The notes below the pieces were generated by a model. It ran no database searches. It was not told where the DNA came from and worked only from the letters and a program-made list of their open reading frames with translations. Shown here piece by piece: positions 50,031 through 61,377 of a DNA stretch of 64,000 nt; position 1 is the stretch's first letter; every line of letters begins with the position of its first letter. The stretch spans positions 1 through 64,000 of the forward strand of contig JAOHSH010000001.1 in assembly GCA_028122555.1 (NCBI GenBank), given 5' to 3'. The position numbers were made by a program, and so were the translations under genes. This stretch comes from Methylophilaceae bacterium. Lineage in GTDB: Bacteria > Pseudomonadota > Gammaproteobacteria > Burkholderiales > Methylophilaceae.

Positions 50031-51456
50031 AAATTTTTTCTTTTAAAATAGATGAAACCTGAGCAGGATTTGCTTTTCCTTTTGAAGCTTTCATTACTTG
50101 CCCAACCAAAGCGTTAAAAGCCTTATCTTTTCCAGATTTAAACTCCTCAATCATAGCTAGATTATTCTTTAGAACTTCATCAACTATAACGTCGATTTCA
50201 TTACTATCAGATATTTGTTTTAAACCAAGTTCATCAATTATTAAGTCTACTTCTTTTTTACTATTGTTCCATAAATTTTCAAATACTCTTTTTGCTGCGT
50301 TATTTGAAATTGTATTATCGTCAATTCGATTAATAAGTGTACTTAATTGTTTAGGAAGAATAGGGCTATTTAAAATATTAAGATCTTTATCTTTCAATTT
50401 AGAAAATAAATTACCAAGAATCCAATTAGCTGATAATTTAGCATTTGCCCCTAAATCTATAAGTTTTAAAAAATATTGAGTTACGTCGCGACTAGATGTA
50501 ATACCCTCCGCATCATAAGTCGATAAACCTAAATCTTTTTCAAAGCGTAATTTCATTTCCCCAGGAAGCTCAGGCATTAATTTTTTAATTTCACTGATAT
50601 CTTCATCAGAAATAACTAATGGTAATAAATCAGGATCTGGAAAATATCTATAATCATTTGCCTCTTCTTTTGATCTCATTGATTTTGTCTCGCCTGATTC
50701 GGGATTAAATAAAATAGTTGCCTGTTCTATTTTTTTTCCATCTTCAAGCCTATCAATTTGCCAGTTTACTTCGTAATCAACAGCTTGCTTGATAAATCTG
50801 AAAGAATTTAAATTTTTAATTTCCCTTCTCGTGCCTAGAATATCACTACCCTTTTTTTTCACTGATACATTTACATCGCAACGAAAACTTCCCTCCTGCA
50901 TGTTTCCATCACATATCCCTATCCACTGAACCAAATCGTGAAGTTTTTTTGCATAAGTAACTGCTTCTTCAGCCGAACTCATATCTGGCTCAGTTACAAT
51001 TTCAAGTAAAGGGGTCCCTGCTCGATTAAGATCAATACCAGACTTACCATCTATAACGCCGTGAGTAGATTTACCAGCATCTTCTTCTAAGTGAGCCCTT
51101 AAAATTCTTATGTCTTTAGAGTTACCATTAATATCAATTGACAACTTTCCCTTACCAACTATTGGTAACTCAAACTGACTAATTTGATATCCTTTAGGTA
51201 AATCTGGATAAAAATAGTTCTTTCTAGCAAATATAGATTTTGAAGCAATATCAGCATCTATTGCTAAACCAAAACGGATTGCGCTATTAACTGATTCTTT
51301 ATTTAGAACTGGAAGAACTCCTGGATAAGCCAAACTTATTAGACAAGCTTGAGAGTTTGGTTCACTTCCATACTTTATTGAAGCCCCTGAAAACTGCTTT
51401 GATTTTGTTCTTAACTGAACATGTGTTTCAATACCGATAACGATATCCCAATCCAT
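50023..51456 (-). CDS. gatB: Asp/Glu-tRNA(Asn/Gln) amidotransferase subunit B
   Basis: Binds and phosphorylates mischarged Glu-tRNA-Gln or Asp-tRNA-Asn for GatA. From ATG 51456 it has 477 residues (usual about 476), beginning [40 protein letters not shown] and GSFRCDVNVSVKKKG are family motifs; the YqeY-like tail ends the protein. This ATG shares its A with the gatA stop (TAATG) and has AGGA upstream. A longer reading to 51489 adds 11 unconserved residues and is rejected. Confidence 0.96.
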   Translation of the reverse strand: MDWDIVIGIETHVQLRTKSKQFSGASIKYGSEPNSQACLISLAYPGVLPVLNKESVNSAIRFGLAIDADIASKSIFARKNYFYPDLPKGYQISQFELPIVGKGKLSIDINGNSKDIRILRAHLEEDAGKSTHGVIDGKSGIDLNRAGTPLLEIVTEPDMSSAEEAVTYAKKLHDLVQWIGICDGNMQEGSFRCDVNVSVKKKGSDILGTRREIKNLNSFRFIKQAVDYEVNWQIDRLEDGKKIEQATILFNPESGETKSMRSKEEANDYRYFPDPDLLPLVISDEDISEIKKLMPELPGEMKLRFEKDLGLSTYDAEGITSSRDVTQYFLKLIDLGANAKLSANWILGNLFSKLKDKDLNILNSPILPKQLSTLINRIDDNTISNNAAKRVFENLWNNSKKEVDLIIDELGLKQISDSNEIDVIVDEVLKNNLAMIEEFKSGKDKAFNALVGQVMKASKGKANPAQVSSILKEKISK

Positions 51457-52910
51457 TAATCTATTCCTTTTGGGTGTTGCAAATGCCAATCTGTATTCTT
51501 TTGATAAATATGAGCTGCGTTAAGAATTTTAGCTTCTTCAAAATGATTACCTATTAATTGAAGGCCTACAGGAAGTTCATTAACAAAACCTGCAGGAATA
51601 CTCATAGCTGGCAGCCCAGCAAGATTTGTTGAAATTGTAAATACATCTTGCATGTACATTGCAAGAGGATCTTCTTGTTTTTCTCCGGACTTAAACGCAA
51701 CAGAAGGAGCTGAAGGCCCCATAATTAAATCACATTTCTCATAAGCACTTTTAAAATCATTTGAAATTAATCGTCTAATTTTTTGAGCCTTAAGATAATA
51801 AGCATCAAAATAACCAGCACTCAAAACATAAGTACCAATTAATATTCTTCTTTTTACCTCATCCCCAAAGCCCTCCTGGCGAGTTTTAAAATACATATCA
51901 ATTAAATCATCATATTCTTTAGCTCTATGTCCATATCGAACTCCGTCGTATCTAGATAAATTACTTGATGCTTCTGCAGGAGCAATAACATAATAAGCAG
52001 GAATTGATAAATAGTTATTAGGTAGAGAAATGTTAACAATCTTTGCACCTAACTTTTCGTAATACTTTAATGCCTCTTCAATTACTTTTTCGACATCTGA
52101 ACTCAAACCTTCTTCAAAAAATTCTTTAGGAATTCCTATTTTTAGACCATCAATTTTTTTATCGATAGAATTTGAATAATTCTCCTTTTTTCTATTAAGG
52201 CTAGTTGAATCCTGTTCATCATGTCCTGTCATAACATTTAACATCAATGCACAATCTTCAGCACTTATTGCCATAGGGCCTGCTTGATCAAGACTAGATG
52301 CAAATGCAATCATTCCATAACGAGATACAAGACCATAAGTTGGCTTGAGACCAGTGAAGCCACAAAGTGACGCTGGCTGCCTTATTGATCCACCTGTATC
52401 AGTACCAGTAGCTGCTGGGGCTAACCTGGCGGCAACTGCTACCGCACTTCCTCCTGAACTTCCACCAGGAACGCAATCAAGAGCCCAAGGATTTTTAACA
52501 GGCCCGAAATAAGAAGTCTCATTAGATGACCCCATGGCAAATTCATCCATGTTTGTTTTACCTATATTAACTGCACCAACATCATTAAATTTATGAATTA
52601 CTGTTGAATCATATGGAGATATAAAATTTTCAAGCATTTTTGAGCCACAAGTAGTTCTCCAACCTTCTGAACAAAAAATATCTTTTTGGGCTATTGGTAT
52701 ACCAGTTAAAATAGATTTTTTTCCTGCCTGAATTATTTGATCTGACTTTTCTGCCATTGCTAAACTTCTAGCTTCATCGACGGTAATAAATGCATTTAAC
52801 GATGGATTAAGCTTTTTTATCCTATTTAAGAAAAATTGAGTTAATTCGACGCTAGTAAACTCTTTTTTCTCTAAAGCTTGAGAAAGTTCTTTTAGTGATA
52901 AATTAAGCAT
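51456..52910 (-). CDS. gatA: Asp/Glu-tRNA(Asn/Gln) amidotransferase subunit A
   Basis: Glutaminase of the amidase-signature family. The catalytic Lys is in [11 protein letters not shown], the cis-Ser and nucleophile Ser in [15 protein letters not shown] and [18 protein letters not shown]. It has 484 residues (usual 485). It implies that at least one of tRNA-Gln or tRNA-Asn is charged indirectly in this organism. It lies 3 bases after gatC and overlaps gatB. Confidence 0.97.
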   Translation of the reverse strand: MLNLSLKELSQALEKKEFTSVELTQFFLNRIKKLNPSLNAFITVDEARSLAMAEKSDQIIQAGKKSILTGIPIAQKDIFCSEGWRTTCGSKMLENFISPYDSTVIHKFNDVGAVNIGKTNMDEFAMGSSNETSYFGPVKNPWALDCVPGGSSGGSAVAVAARLAPAATGTDTGGSIRQPASLCGFTGLKPTYGLVSRYGMIAFASSLDQAGPMAISAEDCALMLNVMTGHDEQDSTSLNRKKENYSNSIDKKIDGLKIGIPKEFFEEGLSSDVEKVIEEALKYYEKLGAKIVNISLPNNYLSIPAYYVIAPAEASSNLSRYDGVRYGHRAKEYDDLIDMYFKTRQEGFGDEVKRRILIGTYVLSAGYFDAYYLKAQKIRRLISNDFKSAYEKCDLIMGPSAPSVAFKSGEKQEDPLAMYMQDVFTISTNLAGLPAMSIPAGFVNELPVGLQLIGNHFEEAKILNAAHIYQKNTDWHLQHPKGID

Positions 52911-52913
52911 TCT

Positions 52914-53201
52914 TTATTCTATAACTTGAGGAACAATGAAAAGGGATTGTTCTGAATGAGGAGCTAAATCAAGGGATTTATCCCTAATATCTTTTGCAGT
53001 CACTTTATCTTCTCTCAGAGGTTGGTTAATATCAAGGGCGTGCGACATTGGCTCAATTGAATTTGTATTTACTTTTTGCATTTTTTCAATTAAAGCTAAG
53101 ATTCCAACAAGTTTTTTTTCAACTTGGTCCACCTCTGTTTGAGAAACATTTATACGGGCTAAATGTGCGATTTTTTTAATTTCTTCTTTGTTTATACTCA
53201 T
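52914..53201 (-). CDS. gatC: Asp/Glu-tRNA(Asn/Gln) amidotransferase subunit C
   Basis: Small subunit that wraps around the GatA-GatB interface. It has 95 residues, the family length: IAHLARINVSQTEVDQVEKK and the central PMSHALDINQPLREDKVT are typical. First gene of gatC-gatA-gatB, divergent from mreB across a 111-base gap, a common betaproteobacterial layout. Confidence 0.95.
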   Translation of the reverse strand: MSINKEEIKKIAHLARINVSQTEVDQVEKKLVGILALIEKMQKVNTNSIEPMSHALDINQPLREDKVTAKDIRDKSLDLAPHSEQSLFIVPQVIE

Positions 53202-53282
53202 ATTTATATAAATTCAGTTCGTTATTTTCAAATAATCAGTTATTATACATGGGTTTAGAGCCTCTTTTAATAGGCAATTTAA

Positions 53283-54368
<1,086 letters not shown>

Positions 54369-54370
54369 AA

Positions 54371-55213
54371 ATGGCGCAAAAATCAAATAAAGGTGACTTA
54401 AGACTTTTTAATCGAAATACATTTCCTATAGGAACCTTTTTTATATTATTTTTTCTATGCTCAATATTAATGAGTTTTGACTATCGTCATCAAATTTTAA
54501 AAAAAATTAGAATAGAAATACCAATAATTATCGACCCAATTAATAATTTAATAAATTTACCAATAAATTTATTTCTTGAATCAAAAGATACCTTCATTTC
54601 AAAAGAATTACTTAAAGAAAAAATTGATAGAATGGAAGAAACTATCTACAGTTTGTCCATCCAGGTTCAAGAAAATCAGCTTCTTAGATCAGAAAATAAT
54701 ATACTCAGAGATATATTAAAATTAAAGAAAGATTTTAATATTATTGGGCAAACTGCAGAAATAATTCTACCTGAAGTTAAAAATGGGCATTCAATAATTA
54801 CAATTAATAAAGGATTTAAAGATAATATTAAAGAAGGTTCAGCAGTCATAAATAATAAAGGGTTAGTAGGTCAAATTATAAATACCTCCCAAAGATATAG
54901 TGAGATAGCTCCCCTTACCTCAAAATCTTATGCTGTTCCAGCAATTAAAGATAATGGCAAAGAAAATGTTATTCTTTATGGAAATGGGAATGGGGAAATG
55001 GAAATTCCACTTTTTCCTGGAGATACATCCATTAAAATTGGTGATGCTTTTATTACCTCCGGAGTAGATGGCTTATATCCAAAAGGAATTCTTATTGGAA
55101 AGGTTTGGAAAATACAGCCAACTAAATCTCCAAAATTTAATTACATATTAGTGAAACCCTTTTCTCAACCTACGACTTTTTCTCATATAACTGTTCTCAA
55201 TATAAAAAAATGA
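54371..55213 (+). CDS. mreC: rod-shape determining protein MreC
   Basis: Periplasmic scaffold that activates PBP2. It has 280 residues: a membrane helix at about 18-35, a coiled coil at about 70-115, then beta-barrel segments with INKGFKDNIKEGSAVINNKGLVGQI (split), LTSKSYAVPA and TSGVDGLYPKGILIGKV, typical of the family. It is shorter than E. coli (367) because the C-terminal tail is missing. ATGA overlap with mreD. Confidence 0.94.
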   Translation: MAQKSNKGDLRLFNRNTFPIGTFFILFFLCSILMSFDYRHQILKKIRIEIPIIIDPINNLINLPINLFLESKDTFISKELLKEKIDRMEETIYSLSIQVQENQLLRSENNILRDILKLKKDFNIIGQTAEIILPEVKNGHSIITINKGFKDNIKEGSAVINNKGLVGQIINTSQRYSEIAPLTSKSYAVPAIKDNGKENVILYGNGNGEMEIPLFPGDTSIKIGDAFITSGVDGLYPKGILIGKVWKIQPTKSPKFNYILVKPFSQPTTFSHITVLNIKK

Positions 55214-55698
55214 TTCAGCTAACAAAGATACATAAATTAAAAGAAAAAAAATTATTTCTTCTTTTATTTTTAATATCATTATTACTCTCACATATGAACA
55301 TCTTTGGTATTAGTAATCCAGCCATTATGCCAAATTATTTCATAGCACTTATTTTATCTTTTTTGTTAGCAAATAAAGCTAGCTTAAATTTATTTAACTT
55401 AGTAATTATTGGATTAGTTATTGATGTGCTTGCTGGCAATCTATTAGGCCAATATGGATTAATTTTTATATTTATTTACACTTTAAATCTTATAACTAAT
55501 AAAATTTTATTTATTAAACACCAATCGCAAATAATAGCTTTAAGTATATTCTTAATTTTTTTTAGTTTTATTACTTTATGGTTAACATCAGAAACTTTTG
55601 AAATATTTATTCCCTTTCAGACGTTATTGATACAATCTATCTTAACTTTTATAGCCTTCTTATTTTTTAGAGTAATTATCATTAAAAATATTTCATGA
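55210..55698 (+). CDS. mreD: rod-shape determining protein MreD
   Basis: Small inner-membrane protein of the elongasome. It has 162 residues, the same as E. coli, with about five hydrophobic helices. The family motif NLVIIGLVIDVLAGNLLGQYGLIF (split; Asp and Gly-Gln-Gly-like core) lies about residues 63-86. Identity rests on hydrophobic pattern plus position between mreC and mrdA. It precedes mrdA by 14 bases. Confidence 0.93.
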   Translation: MIQLTKIHKLKEKKLFLLLFLISLLLSHMNIFGISNPAIMPNYFIALILSFLLANKASLNLFNLVIIGLVIDVLAGNLLGQYGLIFIFIYTLNLITNKILFIKHQSQIIALSIFLIFFSFITLWLTSETFEIFIPFQTLLIQSILTFIAFLFFRVIIIKNIS

Positions 55699-55712
55699 TA
55701 ATTTAATTAAAC

Positions 55713-57590
55713 ATGGATTTATATCAATTTAAATACACTTTCAGACAAAGATTAAATTTTATCTTTGGCTTCTTTATAATTATTTTTCTGATTATAATAC
55801 TTAATTTTTTTTATTTACAAGTAGTAAAATTTAATGATTATTCTTCCCTTTCCAAAAGTAATAGTATAAAAATTATCCCAATTCCACCTATTAGAGGTCA
55901 AATTTTAGATCGTAATGGTGAAATACTGGCGGCAAATAAATTAATTTATTCCCTAGAGATAGACCCAAAAAATAAACAGGATTTTGATAAGATTAAAGAA
56001 CAATTAGATGGAATTGTTGAAATAACAAAATATGATATTAAAAAATATAAAAAAATCATTAAAGAAAATTATTATTCTTCAACATTACCTATCAAAATAA
56101 ACCTTAAAGATACTGAAGTGGCTAAATTTATAGCTAATAAATATAAATACCCTAAAATTATTCTAAAACAAAAATTTTCTAGGGATTATCCAAAAGGAAA
56201 ATCAGGCGCACATTTTATTGGCTTTATAAATCGTATTAATAAAAAAGATATTAAAAGGTTAAAAAGACTTGGAAATTTTGAAAACTATATGGGGACAGAG
56301 CACATAGGAAAAACAGGTATTGAATTTTTCTATGAAAATATTTTACATGGTTCTCCAGGGTATAAAAAAATAGAAGTAGATGCTAATAATAATGTAATTA
56401 GAACGATTAAAACTATTGAGCCAGAACATGGCAGAGATATAACTCTAAATATAGATTATAAAATACAAAAAGTTGCCGAAAAAGCTTTTGGTAATCATAA
56501 GGGAGCTTTGGTAGTTCTTAATCCAAATAACGCGGAAGTATTGGCACATGTTAGCATGCCTTCTTTTAATCCTAATCTATTTGTAAACGGTATTGATGAA
56601 GCTAATTGGAGAAGACTAAATGATTCAATTCATAAGCCTTTAATTAATAGAGCGATCTCGGGTGTCTATCCTCCAGGATCAACTCTTAAACCTTTTGTTG
56701 CTCTTGCAGCATTAGAAAATAATGTAAGACGTCCCCCTTTTTCTATTATTGATAAAGGTTTTTTTAATATGCCTAACCAATCTAAAACTTTTTTAGATTG
56801 GAAAAAGGGAGGTCATGGTGAAGTTGACATGATAAAAGCCATAGCAGTTTCATGTGATACCTTTTTTTATGGATTAGGTATTGAGCTTGGTATACCAAAA
56901 CTCAATAAAGTATTAAAAAGATTTGGCTTTGGGGAAAAAACTAATATTGATTTACCTAATGAAAAATCAGGTCTTGTCGCTTCTGCGGAATGGAAAAAGA
57001 AAATTCATAAAAAGAAATGGTACCAAGGTGAAACTGCAATCACTGCCATTGGACAAGGCTATACTCTAACTACACCAATTCAATTAGCTTTAGCAACTGC
57101 AAGATTAATTAATCCAGATTATATTCTTCACCCCTTGCTGAAAAAAGAAGATTTAGTACCGAAACATATAAAATCAAACCCTTATGATTTAGAAAACCAA
57201 CCCCAAAGGCCCTTAGAGAAAAAGACGTTCAGCTTGTTTAAATCAAAAATAAATGGAATGCAATCTGACGATTTAAACTTAATCAAAAAAGGTATGTCCC
57301 TAGTCACAAAAGAGGGAGGGACTGCAGCATTTATTGGGAGAAACTCTAATTATAATATTTCTGCAAAAACAGGTACTGCTCAAGTATTCGGTCTAAAAAA
57401 AGATGAAGTTTATGATGAATCTAAGCTTCCTGATAGGTTGAAAGACCATGCATTATTTATCGCTTTTGCTCCAACTGAACAACCTAAACTGGTTACGGCT
57501 ATTATTGTCGAAAACGGGGGTCATGGAGGATCTACAGCCGGACCAATTGCAAAAGAAATTTTTGATGCTTATCTAGCTGGGAAAAACTAA
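55713..57590 (+). CDS. mrdA: penicillin-binding protein 2 (elongasome transpeptidase)
   Basis: Cross-links peptidoglycan in cell elongation with RodA. It has 625 residues (E. coli 633). It has a membrane helix at about 15-37, a pedestal domain with PIRGQILDRNGEILAANK, and a transpeptidase domain with GVYPPGSTLKPF (SxxK), VSCDTFFY (SxN-like) and SAKTGTAQVF (KTG). It precedes rodA by 2 bases. Confidence 0.97.
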   Translation: MDLYQFKYTFRQRLNFIFGFFIIIFLIIILNFFYLQVVKFNDYSSLSKSNSIKIIPIPPIRGQILDRNGEILAANKLIYSLEIDPKNKQDFDKIKEQLDGIVEITKYDIKKYKKIIKENYYSSTLPIKINLKDTEVAKFIANKYKYPKIILKQKFSRDYPKGKSGAHFIGFINRINKKDIKRLKRLGNFENYMGTEHIGKTGIEFFYENILHGSPGYKKIEVDANNNVIRTIKTIEPEHGRDITLNIDYKIQKVAEKAFGNHKGALVVLNPNNAEVLAHVSMPSFNPNLFVNGIDEANWRRLNDSIHKPLINRAISGVYPPGSTLKPFVALAALENNVRRPPFSIIDKGFFNMPNQSKTFLDWKKGGHGEVDMIKAIAVSCDTFFYGLGIELGIPKLNKVLKRFGFGEKTNIDLPNEKSGLVASAEWKKKIHKKKWYQGETAITAIGQGYTLTTPIQLALATARLINPDYILHPLLKKEDLVPKHIKSNPYDLENQPQRPLEKKTFSLFKSKINGMQSDDLNLIKKGMSLVTKEGGTAAFIGRNSNYNISAKTGTAQVFGLKKDEVYDESKLPDRLKDHALFIAFAPTEQPKLVTAIIVENGGHGGSTAGPIAKEIFDAYLAGKN

Positions 57591-57592
57591 TT

Positions 57593-58684
57593 ATGAATCA
57601 AAGTTTTTATAAATTTTTCGAAAATATTGATCGAATTCTGATGGCTCTTATTTTAGTTTTAATCCTCATTGGATTGGTAACTTTAGCTAGTGCAAATCAA
57701 GAGAATATGACTTTATTTACAAATCAAATAATAAATATTTTAATTGGAATGGTTCTGCTAATATTTTTAAGTAATATAGATCCAAAAAGTTTTCTTTTTT
57801 TTGCACCACATTTATATATTTTGAGTTTGATTTTACTATTATTTGTTGTATTTTTTGGCTATGAGAGTCATGGCGCAAAACGTTGGATAAATATCTTATA
57901 CTTTAATTTTCAACCTTCTGAAATTATTAAAATTACGATACCACTTATGCTTGCTTGGCTTTACCATAGATACCAAAATGAAATAGGTTATAAAATACAT
58001 GCTATAGGATTTTTTATTTTAGCTATCCCTTGTTTAATGATAATAAATCAACCTGATCTAGGAACTGCTATTTTAATTTTTCTAGCTGGTGGAATAATTA
58101 TTTTTCTAGCTGGGCTTCCATTAAAATTTATTTTGGCTGGCATGTTTAGTTTTTTAATTTCACTACCATATCTCTGGTCGAAGCTTCATCTATACCAACA
58201 AAATAGAATTCTTAGCTTATTTGATTCTGATCGAGACCCTTTAGGTACTGGTTATCATATTACTCAATCAATCATTGCAATCGGTTCTGGGGGATTTCTT
58301 GGTAAAGGTTGGACTAATGGCACGCAAACACAACTTAATTTTCTTCCTGAAACATCGACTGATTTTATTTTTGCAGTATTTTCAGAAGAATTTGGATTTA
58401 TTGGAATTTTTGGAATTTTTATTATCTATTTTCTTATACTATATCGATGTATCGATATGGCAAAAAAAATGCAAAACACTTTTTCTAGATTAATAACTGC
58501 TTCATTAATATTTACTCTATTTATTTCTACTTTAATAAATATTTCTATGGTCAGTGGCGTTATACCTATTGTTGGTGCTCCACTACCATTTATCAGTTAT
58601 GGTGGCACATCTATGGTTGTATCTTTAATTATGATTGGTATTATTATGAGCTTACATTCACATAAGTCTTTAATTGCTAATTAA
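57593..58684 (+). CDS. rodA: peptidoglycan polymerase RodA
   Basis: SEDS-family glycosyltransferase that polymerises lipid II, with PBP2. It has 363 residues (E. coli 370) and about 10 helices. Motifs: SHGAKRWINI, FNFQPSEIIKI, INQPDLGTAILIFLAGG (catalytic-loop Asp), GSGGFLGKGWTNGTQTQLNF, LPETSTDFIFAVFSEEFGF and GAPLPFISYGGTSM. TAATG overlap with rlpA. Confidence 0.97.
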   Translation: MNQSFYKFFENIDRILMALILVLILIGLVTLASANQENMTLFTNQIINILIGMVLLIFLSNIDPKSFLFFAPHLYILSLILLLFVVFFGYESHGAKRWINILYFNFQPSEIIKITIPLMLAWLYHRYQNEIGYKIHAIGFFILAIPCLMIINQPDLGTAILIFLAGGIIIFLAGLPLKFILAGMFSFLISLPYLWSKLHLYQQNRILSLFDSDRDPLGTGYHITQSIIAIGSGGFLGKGWTNGTQTQLNFLPETSTDFIFAVFSEEFGFIGIFGIFIIYFLILYRCIDMAKKMQNTFSRLITASLIFTLFISTLINISMVSGVIPIVGAPLPFISYGGTSMVVSLIMIGIIMSLHSHKSLIAN

Positions 58685-59547
58685 TGAAAAAATCTGTTAT
58701 CACGTTTATAATTACTTTTTTACTCTTTGGATGCAAATCAATAGAACCAATCTATCAGGAAGAGCTTAAAAAAAATAATGTCGATAATGCTGAGGTAAAA
58801 AAAACAGGGGCATACTACTTAGACGATGGACCAGATGAAAATCCACCAAAGGATCTAGATAAAATCCCTAATGCTCAACCAAGATATGAAGCACTTTCAA
58901 AAAGGGCTAGTCGTCCTTATGTTGCATTCAATAAAAAATATGTACCTATGAAAAAAATTATTCCCTTCAAAGAAGAGGGTTATGCTTCTTGGTATGGAAA
59001 AAGATATCATGGTAAAAAAACATCTATTGGAGAAGTTTATGACATGTACCAGATGACTGGCGCCCATAAAACTTTACCACTTCCTTCTTATATTAGAGTA
59101 ACCAATTTGATAAATGAGCGTACAGTCATTATTAGGCTTAATGATAGAGGTCCTTTTATTGATGATAGGATTGTTGATTTATCTTATGCAGCTGCTCATC
59201 AACTTAGGATTATTGAAAAAGGAAGTGAATTAGTAAAAATCGAAATGGTAAATCCTTCTTTAGCAAAAAAAAACTTAAAAGAAAATCACAAAGTTTCTTC
59301 AAATCCGACCCCTAATGAATCTTTTTATATTCAAGCAGGGGCTTTCTCAAATGAGGATAATGCTTTTTATTTAATTGATAGAATTTCTAAAATTAAATTT
59401 AAAAATATATTAAATATTAAGAAGTTAAATAAAAACTCGCTTCATTTAGTTACTATTGGGCCTTATTCGAGCGAAAAGATTGCAAAGGAAGCCTTAAAAA
59501 ATATTTCAAAAAAAATTCAACTTAATAGCTTTATTATTTCAGAATAA
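58684..59547 (+). CDS. rlpA: RlpA septal-ring lytic transglycosylase-like lipoprotein
   Basis: Outer-membrane lipoprotein that cleaves stem-less glycan at division sites in relatives. It has 287 residues: signal peptide with lipobox LLFGC (Cys about 17), and a double-psi beta-barrel with EGYASWYGKRYHGKKTSIGE, MTGAHKTLPLPSYIRVTNL and VIIRLNDRGPF (catalytic Asp). A C-terminal SPOR domain binds denuded glycan (FYIQAGAFSNEDNAFYLIDR). The neighbours in many relatives, a D-Ala-D-Ala carboxypeptidase and a transaminase, are missing before ybeD. Confidence 0.94.
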   Translation: MKKSVITFIITFLLFGCKSIEPIYQEELKKNNVDNAEVKKTGAYYLDDGPDENPPKDLDKIPNAQPRYEALSKRASRPYVAFNKKYVPMKKIIPFKEEGYASWYGKRYHGKKTSIGEVYDMYQMTGAHKTLPLPSYIRVTNLINERTVIIRLNDRGPFIDDRIVDLSYAAAHQLRIIEKGSELVKIEMVNPSLAKKNLKENHKVSSNPTPNESFYIQAGAFSNEDNAFYLIDRISKIKFKNILNIKKLNKNSLHLVTIGPYSSEKIAKEALKNISKKIQLNSFIISE

Positions 59548-59556
59548 ACAAGGCCT

Positions 59557-59829
59557 ATGACCCAAGGTGAAAAAAATAAACTAATAAAATTTCCTTGTAA
59601 CTTTGATATAAAAGTTATGGGTGAAGCAAAAGAGAATTTTTCTGAATCCATTATTGAAATTATTAAAAAAAATTATACGGATTTTGATGCTTCAAAAATT
59701 GAAATGAAGGGAAGTAGTCATGGAAAATATATAAGTTTAACTTGCAATGTCTTCGTTACCTCACAAAAACAACTTGATAAAATATATATTGATCTATCAA
59801 AAAGTCCAATGACAAAATTTGTTTTATAA
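59557..59829 (+). CDS. ybeD: DUF493/YbeD family protein
   Basis: Small ACT-like protein of unknown role, regularly next to lipB. It has 90 residues (E. coli YbeD 87). LIKFPCNFDIKVMGEAKENF, and the repeat-like strand SSHGKYISLTCNVFVTSQKQL, match the family. It lies 3 bases before lipB, which suggests a part in lipoate handling; this has not been shown. Confidence 0.9.
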   Translation: MTQGEKNKLIKFPCNFDIKVMGEAKENFSESIIEIIKKNYTDFDASKIEMKGSSHGKYISLTCNVFVTSQKQLDKIYIDLSKSPMTKFVL

Positions 59830-59832
59830 AAT

Positions 59833-60450
59833 ATGTCATTAAAAATAAAATATCTTGGATTTACAGATTATTCAAATACATTAAAAGATATGAAATATTA
59901 TATTGATCAATCACCAATAAATGATGAATTATGGATTACTGAACATCAACCGATTTTTACCACTGGTGTAAATAAAAAAAATTGTATAATTCCAACTTCT
60001 GATATTCCGCACTTGTTTGTTGATAGAGGTGGTAAAACTACTTATCATGGTCCAGGACAATTAATTATTTATACACTAATTAATATTAAGAAAAATAATC
60101 TTACAATAAGAAAATTAGTATCAATTCTCGAAAATTCAGTTATTGATTTCTTAAAGAAAAATAAAATTAGTTCTCATTCTAAACTAGAAGCACCTGGGGT
60201 ATTTGTAAAGGAAAAAAAAATCTGTTCTATTGGCTTAAGAATAAAAAAAAATTATACGTATCATGGTTTAAGTTTTAATGTTGATATGGATACGAAACCG
60301 TTTACAATGATTAATCCTTGTGGCTTTGCTGGATTAAAAATGGCACAATTATCTGACTATGATATTAAAAGAACTTTAGAAAAATCAGGAAAAGAAATTG
60401 CATTAATTATTAATAAAAAATTACGCCTTCATTATGAACAGAATAATTAA
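59833..60450 (+). CDS. lipB: octanoyl-ACP:protein octanoyltransferase LipB
   Basis: Moves octanoate from acyl carrier protein to lipoyl domains. It has 205 residues (E. coli 213). Motifs: [20 protein letters not shown], the catalytic Lys in [20 protein letters not shown] (split), and the nucleophile Cys in [15 protein letters not shown]. Its end overlaps lipA by 17 bases. Confidence 0.96.
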   Translation: MSLKIKYLGFTDYSNTLKDMKYYIDQSPINDELWITEHQPIFTTGVNKKNCIIPTSDIPHLFVDRGGKTTYHGPGQLIIYTLINIKKNNLTIRKLVSILENSVIDFLKKNKISSHSKLEAPGVFVKEKKICSIGLRIKKNYTYHGLSFNVDMDTKPFTMINPCGFAGLKMAQLSDYDIKRTLEKSGKEIALIINKKLRLHYEQNN

Positions 60451-61372
60451 TATTAAAGAAGTTGGTAAAGCAAAAACGGCAAGATTACCAATAAAATTTA
60501 TTGAAAAAGATAAATTGGTGAAACCATCATGGATAAAGATGAAGTTACCTAATAGTGATAAATTTTATGAAATAAATCGCCTACTTAAAGATAACCAACT
60601 TAACACTGTATGTGAAGAAGCAAGTTGTCCTAATATTGGGGAATGTTATAGTAAAGGTACTGCAACGTTTATGATTTTAGGTGAAATTTGTACTCGTCGT
60701 TGTCCTTTTTGTGATGTTGCAAGCGGGATACCTCTTAAGCCAGATCAAAATGAGCCTATAAATTTAGGTCTTACAATTGCACAACTTAAATTAAATTATG
60801 TTGTGATCACAAGCGTAGATCGAGATGATCTCGAAGATGGTGGAGCTAGTCATTTCTCTGAATGTATAGACGAAATTAGAAAACATAATAAAAAGATTAA
60901 AATTGAAATTCTTGTGCCTGACTTTAGAGGCAACGGAAAAATAGAGAAAGCCTTAAAAATACTATTAAAACAACCGCCTAATGTTTTTAATCATAATCTT
61001 GAAACAATTCCTAGATTATACAAACGAGCGAGACCAGGAGCAAGATATGAACACTCTCTTTCACTTTTAAAAGAATTTAAAAACCATATGCCTTTTATTC
61101 CGACTAAATCTGGATTAATGCTTGGCTTGGGTGAAACAAATCATGAGATATTAGAAGTTATGAAAGATTTAAGATTACATAATGTAGATATGTTGACTTT
61201 AGGCCAATATTTACAACCTACACCTTACCATCTCCCTGTAGAGAGATATGTATCGCCAAGCGATTTTGATAATCTTAAAAAAGAAGCAGAAAAATTAGGC
61301 TTTACATCCGTTGCAAGCGGCCCAATGGTAAGAAGCAGTTATCATGCAGATCAACAAGCTCAAGGACTATAG
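60434..61372 (+). CDS. lipA: lipoyl synthase
   Basis: Radical-SAM enzyme that inserts two sulfurs into octanoylated domains. It has 312 residues (E. coli 321). The auxiliary cluster binds through [12 protein letters not shown] and the SAM cluster through [17 protein letters not shown] at the C-terminus supplies the conserved Ser ligand of the auxiliary cluster. It starts inside lipB (17-base overlap) and precedes gshA by 5 bases. Confidence 0.97.
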   Translation: MNRIINIKEVGKAKTARLPIKFIEKDKLVKPSWIKMKLPNSDKFYEINRLLKDNQLNTVCEEASCPNIGECYSKGTATFMILGEICTRRCPFCDVASGIPLKPDQNEPINLGLTIAQLKLNYVVITSVDRDDLEDGGASHFSECIDEIRKHNKKIKIEILVPDFRGNGKIEKALKILLKQPPNVFNHNLETIPRLYKRARPGARYEHSLSLLKEFKNHMPFIPTKSGLMLGLGETNHEILEVMKDLRLHNVDMLTLGQYLQPTPYHLPVERYVSPSDFDNLKKEAEKLGFTSVASGPMVRSSYHADQQAQGL

Positions 61373-61377
61373 CGGAC

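Noticed and set aside
51457..51489. Eleven-residue extension of gatB
   Set aside because: It overlaps gatA; ATG 51456 is in a TAATG overlap with a ribosome-binding site and gives the conserved N-terminus.
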